Below are positions 26,931-37,471 of a DNA stretch of 64,000 nt, one piece after another. Positions within the stretch are counted from its first letter, which is position 1. Every line of letters starts with the position of its first letter. The translations under genes and the position numbers were made by a program. Source of the stretch: Mycolicibacterium sp. J2 (lineage in GTDB: Bacteria; Actinomycetota; Actinomycetes; Mycobacteriales; Mycobacteriaceae); contig NZ_JAPFPY010000009.1 of the NCBI RefSeq assembly GCF_026240945.1, positions 121,438 to 185,437 of the forward strand, written 5' to 3'. The notes under the pieces were generated by a model, which saw only the letters and a program-made list of their open reading frames with translations, did no database searches and was not told the origin of the DNA.

Positions 26931-27947
26931 TCAGCCGGTCTTGCTCTTGCGCCGCGCCTCCCGCAGACCCACCCAGAACCGAGCCGCCTCGCGGATGGCG
27001 TTCTCCACCGGCATTGGCTCCCAACCGAGTTCGCGCTTGGCCTTGGCGCAGTCCACCGGGGCTTCGGCGCGCATGAGGCGCACCGAGGCCAACGACAGCT
27101 TTTCGTCGGTACCCTTCAGCTTGCCCTTGAGGGTGCCCAGCGCCGCCAACAGATAGGTCAGCGGCAGCGGGATCGATTTCGCCGGCGCGGGCACACCGGC
27201 GGCCTCCGCGGCGATCCGCGCCACCTCGGCATTGCTGATCATCTTGTCCGAGATCAGGTAGCGCTCCCCGACCCGGCCCAACGCGGCGGCCTTGATCAGG
27301 GCGCGGGCGGCGTCGTTGACGCCGACCGCCTCCAACTCGATTCCGCTCATCACGAAGGGCAACTTGCCGAAGGCGGCGCCGGCGATGATCTCACCGTGTG
27401 GGGTGCGGCCCCAGTCCTTTCCGCCGTAGGTGGTGGATACGCACATGGCCACCGCGGGCAGCCCGCGCTCACGCGCGTACTGCAGCACCAGCTTCTCGGC
27501 TTGCACGCGTGAGCGCACGTAGGGCGTCAAGCCCCGTTCCGAGATGACGTCGTCCTCGGTGGCCACCCGGCCACGACGACGGCCCACCGTGGCGTAACTG
27601 CTGGTGAACACGAATTTCTTGATTCGTGAAGCGATTTCGGGCTCCATGGCGATATCCAGGACGTTGCGGGTGCCGTCGACGTTGGTACGGAACAGCGGGG
27701 CCGGATCCCGCAGCCATCCGCGGGTGTCGACGACGCAGTAGTACACGACATCGACACCGGTCATCGCCGCGCGCAGCACGTCGTCGTCCCAGATATCGCC
27801 GACGAATCGCTGCACCTGCAAATCGTCGATGCCCACGGTGTTGGCGCCCTCGCGCACCGTCACCCGGACGTCTTCGCCGTCTTCGACCAGGCAGCGCACC
27901 ACATGGGAACCCAGGTACCCGTTGCCGCCGATCACCAAGGACGTCAT
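26931..27947 (-). CDS. NAD(P)-dependent epimerase/3-beta-HSD-like dehydrogenase
   Basis: 338 residues from ATG 27947. An extended short-chain dehydrogenase: GGNGYLG Rossmann motif near the N-terminus, a Thr-Ser-Ser-Tyr active-site strand (FVFTSSYATVGR), and a YVRSRVQAEK segment that supplies Tyr-x3-Arg/Lys-type residues. The usual YxxxK reads YVRSR, so the catalytic Lys is replaced or displaced. It follows the NTF2-like gene by one base, suggesting a steroid or lipid oxidation operon. Confidence 0.78.
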   Translation of the reverse strand: MTSLVIGGNGYLGSHVVRCLVEDGEDVRVTVREGANTVGIDDLQVQRFVGDIWDDDVLRAAMTGVDVVYYCVVDTRGWLRDPAPLFRTNVDGTRNVLDIAMEPEIASRIKKFVFTSSYATVGRRRGRVATEDDVISERGLTPYVRSRVQAEKLVLQYARERGLPAVAMCVSTTYGGKDWGRTPHGEIIAGAAFGKLPFVMSGIELEAVGVNDAARALIKAAALGRVGERYLISDKMISNAEVARIAAEAAGVPAPAKSIPLPLTYLLAALGTLKGKLKGTDEKLSLASVRLMRAEAPVDCAKAKRELGWEPMPVENAIREAARFWVGLREARRKSKTG

Positions 27948-27948
27948 G

Positions 27949-28458
27949 TCATCTGCCCCCTCTGCCCATCTGCTGCATCCAGGCCGCCGCCTCATCGGGC
28001 AACGTGCCCAGTTCCTTTGCCTTCTTGCACCACTTCATGGCTGCCGACACAAACCGCAGCGGGTTGTAGATGTCCTCCTGCCGGCGCCACAGGCCGTCAC
28101 CGGCGTAGGTGACGATCGAGATGTTGGTGGCGCTGATGATGGTGCCGTCGCCGGGATCACGCATCGGGTTGTCCAATTCGCAGATCACCCGGCCGGTGGC
28201 CTCGTCGATCACCGTCCACAGGGACGGGAAGGCCGTCATGTGGTTGCCGGGAAAGGACTCCATGGTCTTCCAGATCCACGGGCGCACCTGCTCACGGCCG
28301 CGCATGGTGCCGGCGGCGTGCTCGACGTATTCGACATCGTCGGTGTATTGGTCGACCCAGGGATCCCAGTTGCGGGTCTTCGCGGCGCGGTCCACGGTCT
28401 GCTCGAAGATCGCGAACGCCTCTTTCAGCTCATCGCGGGTGAACAACCTGCTCGTCAC
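27949..28458 (-). CDS. NTF2-like (SnoaL/limonene epoxide hydrolase-like) protein
   Basis: 169 residues. A cone-shaped NTF2 fold is suggested by LKEAFAIFEQTVDRAAKTRNWDPWVDQYTDDVEYVEHA followed by strands with GREQVRPWIW and RVICELDN. Such proteins act as isomerases or hydrolases on steroids and polyketides or as carrier scaffolds. It is co-transcribed with the 3-beta-HSD-like gene. The operon start is close to the gene, with a possible operator AGAACACGTTCT-like dyad at about 28466-28479. Confidence 0.75.
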   Translation of the reverse strand: MTSRLFTRDELKEAFAIFEQTVDRAAKTRNWDPWVDQYTDDVEYVEHAAGTMRGREQVRPWIWKTMESFPGNHMTAFPSLWTVIDEATGRVICELDNPMRDPGDGTIISATNISIVTYAGDGLWRRQEDIYNPLRFVSAAMKWCKKAKELGTLPDEAAAWMQQMGRGGR

Positions 28459-28500
28459 ACCACAAACTAGAACACGTTCTAACGACGGTTGTCGACATTT

Positions 28501-29358
28501 TCACGAACGGCGCGACCGCACCAGGCGCACGATCAGGTAACCAAGGCCCCCGGCGAGGGCCACCGCGGCCAGCCACGGCAGCAGCAGCCCGAATGCCAGC
28601 ACCACGTTCGACACCGCCGACACCAGCAGGTCCCAGCCGCGCTGCACCTGCCCGAAGAAACCGTGGTAGCGCTCGGGCGCAGGGCCGCCGACCCGCTCGG
28701 CGTTGATCTCCACGTTCAGGGTGCTGTAGTCGATCTGAGCGCCCAGCGCCGCGCGCTGTGCCCGCAGGCTGTCCAGGTCCGACTGCCGCTGGGACAGCGC
28801 CTCCTCGGCCTTGATCAGCGCCTCGGGGTCTTTGGCGTCGCGCATGATGCCCAACAGCCGATCCACCGATGTCTGCAGCGCGGTGATGCGCGCGTCGAGG
28901 TCCACGCGCTGCGCGGTGACATCCTCGGAGGTGATCTGCACACTCTCCACGGTGCCCAGCTTCTTGAGATCGGCCAGTGCGGCATCGAGTTTCGCGGCGG
29001 GCACCCGCAGCGTCAGCGAGACGTGCGCGCGGCCGGTACCCGAGCCGGCGTCCTCGGACCGGTTGTCGACCCGGCCGCCCGCCGTCGTCGCGATCTCGGC
29101 GGCTCGGTCGGCGGTGCCGGTCGGGTCGGCGGCGGTGATGGTCACCATCGCGGTCTTGACGATGTCGCGCTTGGCGTCCGGCATCTGTGGGGGCGCCAGC
29201 GGCGGGCCGCCGCCCGCGTCGGTGAGCTTCGATTCGGGAGCCTGGGGCACCGGAGCCACCGCCGGAGCGGCCGGAGCCACCCGGTCCCCGGCCGGCGGGC
29301 CTCCAGCACAGCCGGCGAGCGCCACCAGGAGCACAACCAGGGCCAGAGCCTTTGCCAT
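28501..29358 (-). CDS. DUF4349 lipoprotein with C-terminal membrane helix
   Basis: 285 residues from ATG 29358. A type II signal peptide ends in lipobox LAGC (Cys17). A Pro-rich linker precedes a DUF4349 domain (about 65-230) with a coiled-coil middle (VDLDARITALQTSVDRLL and EALSQRQSDLDSLRAQRAALG). A membrane helix (LLPWLAAVALAGGLGYLI) and a basic tail end it. It is therefore anchored at both ends outside the membrane. Function is unknown; family members often sit near envelope or stress genes. msrB is divergent 92 bases away. Confidence 0.8.
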   Translation of the reverse strand: MAKALALVVLLVALAGCAGGPPAGDRVAPAAPAVAPVPQAPESKLTDAGGGPPLAPPQMPDAKRDIVKTAMVTITAADPTGTADRAAEIATTAGGRVDNRSEDAGSGTGRAHVSLTLRVPAAKLDAALADLKKLGTVESVQITSEDVTAQRVDLDARITALQTSVDRLLGIMRDAKDPEALIKAEEALSQRQSDLDSLRAQRAALGAQIDYSTLNVEINAERVGGPAPERYHGFFGQVQRGWDLLVSAVSNVVLAFGLLLPWLAAVALAGGLGYLIVRLVRSRRS

Positions 29359-29450
29359 CACCCGAATGTACCGACTGACTGTGAGTTTGCTTTGAGACCA
29401 CCCCGGGGCCGGAACGGGAACCAACCTGTCCTCGGCTCGGTTATCTAGAT

Positions 29451-29903
29451 ATGACGTACAACAAGAACCCGGCGGCGGTGCAGGCGCTGACCCCCGAGCA
29501 GTACCGGGTGACCCAGCGCGACGGCACCGAACGGCCATTCACCGGTGAGTATTGGGACAACCACGAACCGGGTATCTACGTCGACGTGGTGTCGGGTGAA
29601 CCACTGTTCGCCTCGGTCGACAAGTTCGACAGCGGCAGCGGGTGGCCCAGCTTCACCAAGCCGATCGAGAAGACCAACGTGGTGGAGAAGCGCGACTTTT
29701 CGCACCTGATGATCAGAACCGAAGTGCGCTCGGCCGGTGCCGACAGCCACCTCGGCCACCTGTTCACCGACGGACCCCGCGACCGGGGCGGCTTGCGCTA
29801 CTGCATCAACTCGGCTTCGCTGAGATTCATCCACCTCGACGATCTCGAGGAGCAGGGTTACGGCGAGTACCGGACCCTTTTCACGACCAAGGAGGACAAG
29901 TGA
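29451..29903 (+). CDS. msrB: Peptide methionine-R-sulfoxide reductase
   Basis: 150 residues. The MsrB signature HLGHLF and catalytic Cys118 in [11 protein letters not shown] are present, with WPSF earlier in the substrate pocket. The two CxxC zinc motifs of some MsrB proteins are absent. It reduces methionine-R-sulfoxide in damaged proteins with thioredoxin. Its stop overlaps the msrA start by 4 bases (GTGA), so the S- and R-specific enzymes are made together. Confidence 0.93.
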   Translation: MTYNKNPAAVQALTPEQYRVTQRDGTERPFTGEYWDNHEPGIYVDVVSGEPLFASVDKFDSGSGWPSFTKPIEKTNVVEKRDFSHLMIRTEVRSAGADSHLGHLFTDGPRDRGGLRYCINSASLRFIHLDDLEEQGYGEYRTLFTTKEDK

Positions 29904-30415
29904 GCGACTACCAGAAGGCGATTCTGGCCGGCGGGTGCTTCTGGGGCATGCAGGACCTGATCCGCAAGCAGCCCGGTGTCGTGTCGACCAGGGTCGGCTA
30001 CACGGGCGGGCGAAACGATCACCCGACCTACCGCAATCATCCCGGCCACGCCGAGGCGGTGGAGATCATCTACGACCCGGCGCAGACCGACTACCGCGCC
30101 CTGCTGGAGTTCTTCTTCCAGATCCATGATCCGTCCACCAAGGACCGGCAGGGCAACGACATCGGCAGCAGCTACCGTTCGGCGATCTTCTACGTCGACG
30201 ACGAGCAGAAACGCGTCGCTCTGGACACCATCGCCGACGTGGACGCGTCCGGCCTGTGGCCCGGCAAGGTGGTCACCGAGGTGGTGCCCGCGGTCGACTT
30301 CTGGGAGGCCGAGCCCGAGCATCAGGACTACCTGGTGCGCTACCCGTCGGGCTACACCTGCCACTTCCCGCGGCCCGGCTGGAAGCTGCCGAAGCGGGCT
30401 GACGCTAGCGCTTAG
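29900..30415 (+). CDS. msrA: Peptide methionine-S-sulfoxide reductase
   Basis: 171 residues from GTG 29900, with GGAGG a few bases upstream inside msrB. The catalytic motif GGCFWG puts the nucleophile at Cys13. [14 protein letters not shown] and the C-terminal [16 protein letters not shown] segment complete the family pattern, the late Cys being a likely resolving residue. It reduces methionine-S-sulfoxide. The end overlaps the convergent P450 gene by 11 bases; msrA next to cyp138 is also the M. tuberculosis arrangement (Rv0136-Rv0137c). Confidence 0.93.
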   Translation: MSDYQKAILAGGCFWGMQDLIRKQPGVVSTRVGYTGGRNDHPTYRNHPGHAEAVEIIYDPAQTDYRALLEFFFQIHDPSTKDRQGNDIGSSYRSAIFYVDDEQKRVALDTIADVDASGLWPGKVVTEVVPAVDFWEAEPEHQDYLVRYPSGYTCHFPRPGWKLPKRADASA

Positions 30416-31763
30416 TCAGTGTCACCCGTCCACCGCGCTTCGGTGTGTAGGCCACTCCCCTGGAGTGCACCGCCTCACCGGGCGCGGTGGTGGTGGCAAT
30501 GGTGAAGTGCCGCAGGACGGTTCGCAACACCACATCCATCTCGACGTTGGCGAACACCGCGCCAACGCAACGCCGGGTGCCGCCGCCGTAGGGCACCCAG
30601 GCCAGCGGCGGCCGTGTGCCGACGAATCGCTCCGGGTCGAATCGGTCGGCGTCGGCGAACTCTCGCTTGTGCAGCTGGGCCAGGCTCACCATGATCGAAT
30701 GCCCGTGCGGCACAACCCATTCACCCAGTTGGAAGGTCGGCGCGTAGACGTGCCGTCCGGCGAAGTCGATGACGGTACGCACCCGTTGGGTCTCCAGGAT
30801 GACCGCCTGACGGTACTCGTTGTCGGTGCCCGAGTCGGCCTCCTCGACGAGCCGGGCCAACACCTGCGGATGCCTGCTGACCCGTTCGAACACCCAGGCC
30901 AGGGTGGACGCCGTCGTCTCGTGCCCGGCCGCGAGCAGGGTGAGCAGTTCGTCGGCGATGTCCTGACGTGACATGGCCGTGCCGTCCTCGTAGCCGGTGC
31001 GCAACAAGAGCGCCAGCACGTCGTCGCGCTCGGCGAGCCCCGGGTCGGCGCGCACGTCGTCGATCAACCGGCCGACCACCGTGTCGTACTGCCGCCGATA
31101 CTCGGCCAGCCGCCCCCACGGGGTCCAGCGGCCGAAGTTCCTTCGCGGAGCGGGCAGGGTCGCCACCCGCGAACCCAACGTCACCCAGGGCGGGATGATG
31201 CGGCGCAGGTCGTCCAGGTGCGCGCCATCGGCGCCGAACACCGCCCTCAGGATCGCGTTCAAGGTGATCCGCATCATCGGCTCCAGCGTCGGAAACTCCT
31301 GACCGACAGGCCAATTCGCCGCTTCGCGCAGCGTCTCCTCTTCGAAGATGCGTTCGTAGTTCTTGATGCTCTTACCGTGGAAGGGCGGGGTGAGTAACTT
31401 GCGCCGGCGGCGATGGTCGGCGCGGTCCAGCGCGAACACCGAGCCCGGGCCCAGCACCCGGGACAGGTTCGGCTGGATGTTGCCGACATCGTCGGTGTTG
31501 GCCGCGAACAACTGCTTGGCCAGCTGAGGGTCGGCGATGATGACGGTCGGCCCGTAGACCGGTAGGTCGACCGTGACCGCCGGCCCGTAGCGGCGCACCA
31601 GGTGGTCGGTCATCTGCCTGCGGAACAGCGCGAAGGCAAAGCCCTGCAGCGGGCGTGCGATGCGCGGGCCGGGCGGAAGGTATGCGGCCTGGCCGGCAGC
31701 GGACTGCTGACCGGGTACCTCGGCGCTTACCTCGGTGCTCGTTCGGCTGGCTGTCTCAGTCAT
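30405..31763 (-). CDS. Cytochrome P450 (CYP138-like)
   Basis: 452 residues from ATG 31763. The I-helix oxygen motif is AAGHETTAS, the K-helix ExxR reads ETQR, and the heme loop is [11 protein letters not shown] with ligand Cys399. A short polar N-terminus without a membrane helix points to a soluble enzyme. Flanking by msrA and a divergent TetR gene matches M. tuberculosis cyp138, whose substrate is unknown. Two palindromes in the 98-base spacer (31783-31802 and 31817-31834) suggest control by the neighbouring TetR. Confidence 0.88.
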   Translation of the reverse strand: MTETASRTSTEVSAEVPGQQSAAGQAAYLPPGPRIARPLQGFAFALFRRQMTDHLVRRYGPAVTVDLPVYGPTVIIADPQLAKQLFAANTDDVGNIQPNLSRVLGPGSVFALDRADHRRRRKLLTPPFHGKSIKNYERIFEEETLREAANWPVGQEFPTLEPMMRITLNAILRAVFGADGAHLDDLRRIIPPWVTLGSRVATLPAPRRNFGRWTPWGRLAEYRRQYDTVVGRLIDDVRADPGLAERDDVLALLLRTGYEDGTAMSRQDIADELLTLLAAGHETTASTLAWVFERVSRHPQVLARLVEEADSGTDNEYRQAVILETQRVRTVIDFAGRHVYAPTFQLGEWVVPHGHSIMVSLAQLHKREFADADRFDPERFVGTRPPLAWVPYGGGTRRCVGAVFANVEMDVVLRTVLRHFTIATTTAPGEAVHSRGVAYTPKRGGRVTLTKR

Positions 31764-31782
31764 GCAGGCTCCAGACCCTACG

Positions 31783-31802
31783 GTGGTACTGCTCTGTACC
31801 AC
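31783..31802. promoter_or_regulatory. Probable TetR operator 1 between P450 and TetR genes
   Basis: Perfect inverted repeat GTGGTAC-TGCTCT-GTACCAC (7-bp arms, 6-base spacer). Its centre is 33 bp from that of the second site, about three helical turns. Confidence 0.7.
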
Positions 31803-31816
31803 AGGCGTATGCGTTA

Positions 31817-31834
31817 CGGTACTCCCTGGTACCG
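31817..31834. promoter_or_regulatory. Probable TetR operator 2 between P450 and TetR genes
   Basis: Perfect inverted repeat CGGTAC-TCCCTG-GTACCG (6-bp arms, 6-base spacer), sharing the GGTAC/GTACC half-sites and spacer length of operator 1. Confidence 0.7.
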
Positions 31835-31861
31835 AACCGGCGCAAGAGTCTGGAGTTGGAC

Positions 31862-32443
31862 ATGGCCGCACCCACTGCTCCGTCGTTTCACACCCGCCTA
31901 CTCGACGGCCTGGCCGCATCCATCGCCGAACGCGGTTACCGCGCCACCACCGTCGCCGACATCGTGCGGCACGCCCGGACGTCCAAGCGCACCTTCTACG
32001 GCGAGTTCACCGACAAAGAGCAGTGCTTCGTCGAGCTGTTGCGCGCCAACAACGACGAACTCATCGCGGGCATCCGGGCCGCCGTCGATGCGCAGGCCCC
32101 CTGGCGCGAGCAGATCCGCCAGGCCGCGCACTCCTATGTCGAACACATCGCGGCACGACCCGAGATCACCCTCAGCTGGATCCGCGAACTGCCGGCGCTC
32201 GGCTCCTCGGTGCGCACCATCCAGCGCTCGGCGATGAGCGCACTGACCGAGATGCTCGTCGACCTGTCCGCCAGCGACGGATTCCGCCGGGCCGGCCTGG
32301 CACCGGTGTCGCGCCCACTGGCGGTCATCCTGCTCGGCGGGCTGCGCGAGTTCACCGCCCTCACCGTCGAGGACGGCCGACCGGTGCAGGACATCCTGGA
32401 GCCGGCGATCACCGCCTCGGTCGCCGTGCTGGGGGCGCAGGCG

Positions 32444-32467
<24 letters not shown>
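31862..32467 (+). CDS. TetR-family regulator divergent from the P450 gene
   Basis: 201 residues from ATG 31862. The helix-turn-helix lies at about residues 26-46 (ATTVADIVRHARTSKRTFYGEF), followed by DKEQCFVELL, the typical TetR domain end. The C-terminal ligand domain is all-helical. Placement corresponds to Rv0135c beside cyp138. The two tandem palindromes upstream are its likely targets, so it probably represses itself and the P450. The end overlaps the next, convergent TetR gene by 24 bases. Confidence 0.86.
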
Positions 32468-34778
<2,311 letters not shown>

Positions 34779-34779
34779 A

Positions 34780-35493
34780 TCAGGCCGGTTTGGTGAAGTA
34801 CAGCGCCACACTCTTGCCGATCAGCGGGTTGAGCAGGTCCTCGGCGGTGCGGGTCAGCCACGGCCTGCTCATCATGTCCCAGACCAGCAGCTTGTGATAG
34901 GCGGTGACCACCGGGTGTGTCGGCTTGTCAACACCGACAGCGCATTTCAGCCACCAAAACGGCGCGTGCAACGCGTGCGCATGGTGGGCATGTGCGAACG
35001 TCACGCCGCGCGAGGTGATCTTGTCGCGCAGCTCGTCGGCGCGATAGATCCGGATGTGACCACCTTCGTTGGCGTGGTACTCGTCGGACAGCAGCCAGCA
35101 CACCTTCTCCGGCAGCCAGCGCGGCACCGTCACCGCCAACGTGCCACCGGGTTTGAGTACCCGGACGAGCTCGGCAATCGCCCGATCGTCGGCGGGTACG
35201 TGCTCCAAGATCTCCGAGGCGATCACCACATCGAAGGTGCCGTCGGCATAGGGCAGGTCCAGGGCGTCACCCTTGACCGCCTCCGCACGCGCGCCGGCCG
35301 GGGCCTCGCCCTGCTCCCTCATCGCGGTCAGGATGGCGTCCACGTCGTTGAGGTCCTCGACGCTCTGGTCGAAGGCGATCACATCGGCGCCACGCCGGTA
35401 GGCCTCGAACGAGTGCCGGCCGGCACCGCAGCCGACGTCGATCACCGAGGTACCGGGGCCGATACCCAGCCGGTCATAGTCGACGGTCAGCAC
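34780..35493 (-). CDS. SAM-dependent methyltransferase of a glycan cluster
   Basis: 237 residues from GTG 35493. Class I methyltransferase motifs are clear: VIDVGCGAGRHSFEAYRRGA, FDQSVEDL, GDALDLPYADGTFDVVIASEILEHV and RVLKPGGTLAVTVPR. The C-terminal half (FWWLKCAVGV, LLVWDMMSRPW) is hydrophobic and may touch the membrane. The start overlaps the glycosyltransferase end by 7 bases. The arrangement resembles Rv0224c/Rv0225-type methyltransferase-glycosyltransferase pairs, although the orientation differs. Confidence 0.82.
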   Translation of the reverse strand: MLTVDYDRLGIGPGTSVIDVGCGAGRHSFEAYRRGADVIAFDQSVEDLNDVDAILTAMREQGEAPAGARAEAVKGDALDLPYADGTFDVVIASEILEHVPADDRAIAELVRVLKPGGTLAVTVPRWLPEKVCWLLSDEYHANEGGHIRIYRADELRDKITSRGVTFAHAHHAHALHAPFWWLKCAVGVDKPTHPVVTAYHKLLVWDMMSRPWLTRTAEDLLNPLIGKSVALYFTKPA

Positions 35494-36719
35494 GTCGTCA
35501 TCCTCTCGATCGCCTTCTCGTACACCGAAACCGTCTGGGCGGCTACGGATTCCCAACTGAAAACGTCCACGGCCCGCCGGCGGCCGGCCGCACCGAGCGC
35601 GCGGCGCTGCGCCGGGGAGTCCAGCAGTTCGCCGAGCACCGTGGTGAGCCGGTCGATATCGCCGGGTGGCACCAGCCGCGCACACTCCCCCTCGGCACCC
35701 AGCACCTCCGGCAATGCCCCGGCCCGGCTGGCCACGATGGGCGTACCGCTGGCCATCGCCTCCACCGCAGGCAGCGAGAAACCCTCGTAAAGCGAAGGGA
35801 TGCAGGCGATCTCGGCAGAGGCCAACAGTCCGGCCAGTTCGTCGTCCGGCAGCCCGCTGGAGGCGTGCACGATATCGGAGATCCCGAGCTCGGCGATCAG
35901 CTTCTCGGTGGGGCCGTTGGGTTCGAGCTTGGACACCAACTGCACGTCGAGGTTGTGGCGGGCTCGTAGCCGGGCGACGGCGTGCAGCAGATTGCTGACC
36001 CCTTTGAGCGGCACGTCGGCGCTGGCGATCGCGATGATGCGTCCGGGCACGCGGTGTTCGGCGGGCCGGAACAGGTCGGTGTCCACCCCGAGTGGCACCA
36101 CGTGCAGCTGGTCGTCGGACACCCCGAAGTCCTCGGCGATATCGGCGGCCGACGTGCTCGAGACGGTCAGCAGTTCCGGGATGCGGCGGGCCACCCGCTT
36201 CTGCATCTCGGCGAATCCGTACCAGCGACGCACCAGTGGCTTGCGCCACCACGCTGCGGCCGCCACCTCGAGCACCCGGTCCCGCGTGATGGGGTGATGC
36301 ACGGTGGCCACGAGTGGGATGTCCTTGGCGACGCCAAGCAGTGCCGCACCCAGGCTCTGGTTGTCGTGCACCACGTCGAAGTCGGCACGCCGCGCGGCCA
36401 GGATGCGCGCGACCCGCATGCAGAAGGTGCGCGGCTCGGGGAAGCCGGCCGACCACATGGTCGCCAGCTCCAGCACATCGATGTGGTCGCGGATCTCGCT
36501 GAGATGCGGCACCCGGAACGGATCGGGTTCGCGGTACAGGTCCAGGCTGGGCACCTTGGTCAACGTGACGCGCGGATCGAGGCCCTCCGGATAGGGCTGA
36601 CCGGAGAACACCTCCACCTGGTGGCCGAGCTCGACCAGTCCACGGGACAGGTGCCGCACGTACACACCCTGGCCACCGCAATGCGTCTTGCTCCGGTAGG
36701 AGAGAAGGGCGATACGCAC
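35487..36719 (-). CDS. Family 4 glycosyltransferase
   Basis: 410 residues from GTG 36719. GT-B fold: the N-terminal half has SKTHCGGQGVYVRHLSRGL, and the C-terminal half has the EX7E motif in YEGFSLPAVEAMASGTPIV. The family moves activated sugars to alcohol or phosphate acceptors, as in the PIM and lipoglycan pathways. It heads the three-gene minus operon. A 16-base palindrome (36755-36770) overlaps a likely -10 element (TATAGT on the minus strand), pointing to repressor control. Confidence 0.85.
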   Translation of the reverse strand: MRIALLSYRSKTHCGGQGVYVRHLSRGLVELGHQVEVFSGQPYPEGLDPRVTLTKVPSLDLYREPDPFRVPHLSEIRDHIDVLELATMWSAGFPEPRTFCMRVARILAARRADFDVVHDNQSLGAALLGVAKDIPLVATVHHPITRDRVLEVAAAAWWRKPLVRRWYGFAEMQKRVARRIPELLTVSSTSAADIAEDFGVSDDQLHVVPLGVDTDLFRPAEHRVPGRIIAIASADVPLKGVSNLLHAVARLRARHNLDVQLVSKLEPNGPTEKLIAELGISDIVHASSGLPDDELAGLLASAEIACIPSLYEGFSLPAVEAMASGTPIVASRAGALPEVLGAEGECARLVPPGDIDRLTTVLGELLDSPAQRRALGAAGRRRAVDVFSWESVAAQTVSVYEKAIERMTTC

Positions 36720-36754
36720 GTCAGCTCGATCCGCTGAACCGCGGCTGGGCCACA

Positions 36755-36770
36755 CTGGACATGTGTCCAG
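36755..36770. promoter_or_regulatory. Perfect palindrome upstream of the glycosyltransferase operon
   Basis: CTGGACA-TG-TGTCCAG, arms of 7 bp. It lies next to ACTATAGT (a probable -10 for the minus-strand operon at 36771-36778). Its core matches the palindrome at the TetR start codon. Confidence 0.6.
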
Positions 36771-36786
36771 ACTATAGTTTGACGAG

Positions 36787-37323
36787 CTAGCAGACGCAAC
36801 GCGCCCGGCATGCTCCGTCGGGGCGCGGCAGCACGAAGGCGAACGGGGTGGGGAAGCCCAGGCCGGTCAGCCCGCCGCGCCGGACGGTATCGATCGCGAC
36901 GGCGCGCACCTGTCCGGAACTCGGCTCATAGCAGTGCAGCCGGCCTTCTCCGGCACCGATGACGAGCACCCAATGCCGCGGGACGAACCGGCCGACGAGC
37001 ATCGCCACCGGCAAGCCAGACCTGAGCGCGCCCAGCACATCGGCGAGGTCGTCGCGGCCGCCGGGTAGCAACCCGCGGAACACCCGCCACCGGTACCGGA
37101 CCGGGCTGTGCACGGTGATGGCCCGGGCCACACCCACCGGTGTGGTACCCAGCGGCCGGGGCCAGAGCCGGTTGACCAACCGGTGCACCCGGGCCTGCTC
37201 GGCGTAAAAGTGCGGCTCTCGCAGCATCGTGCGGTAGGCCGGGTCCAGCAGCGCGCCGGCCACCACTGCCACAGTGGGGCCGCAGGTGACGCCGTCGCGC
37301 TGGCGCAACCCGGCAAGGTTCAC
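36787..37323 (-). CDS. Peptidase C39-like cysteine-protease fold protein
   Basis: 178 residues. RQRDGVTCGPTV places a likely nucleophile at Cys14, and PRHWVLVIG gives a His (H117) with a following acidic/amide segment (CYEPSSG, E133). This is the order seen in C39-like papain-fold proteins. There is no signal peptide, so it is probably cytosolic. The last residues CRARCVC have three Cys. It precedes, divergently, the four-gene cupredoxin operon. Activity is not certain. Confidence 0.65.
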   Translation of the reverse strand: MNLAGLRQRDGVTCGPTVAVVAGALLDPAYRTMLREPHFYAEQARVHRLVNRLWPRPLGTTPVGVARAITVHSPVRYRWRVFRGLLPGGRDDLADVLGALRSGLPVAMLVGRFVPRHWVLVIGAGEGRLHCYEPSSGQVRAVAIDTVRRGGLTGLGFPTPFAFVLPRPDGACRARCVC

Positions 37324-37471
37324 CGCATCCAGGCTAGTGGCGAAGGGCTACCCAGACGCCAGCAAAGTACCTACGCTCAGGCAGACAACCGGTACCCCTG
37401 GTTTCGAATACAGCTTTCTGTCAATATTACCGACGAGTAAGTACGGCTCCTTCGACGTAGCGGGGTGGGAA

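Noticed and set aside
28466..28480. AGAACACGTTCT-like dyad as a LexA/SOS box
   Set aside because: The mycobacterial SOS box is TCGAAC(N)4GTTCGA; this dyad is shorter and different, so only a possible operator is mentioned.
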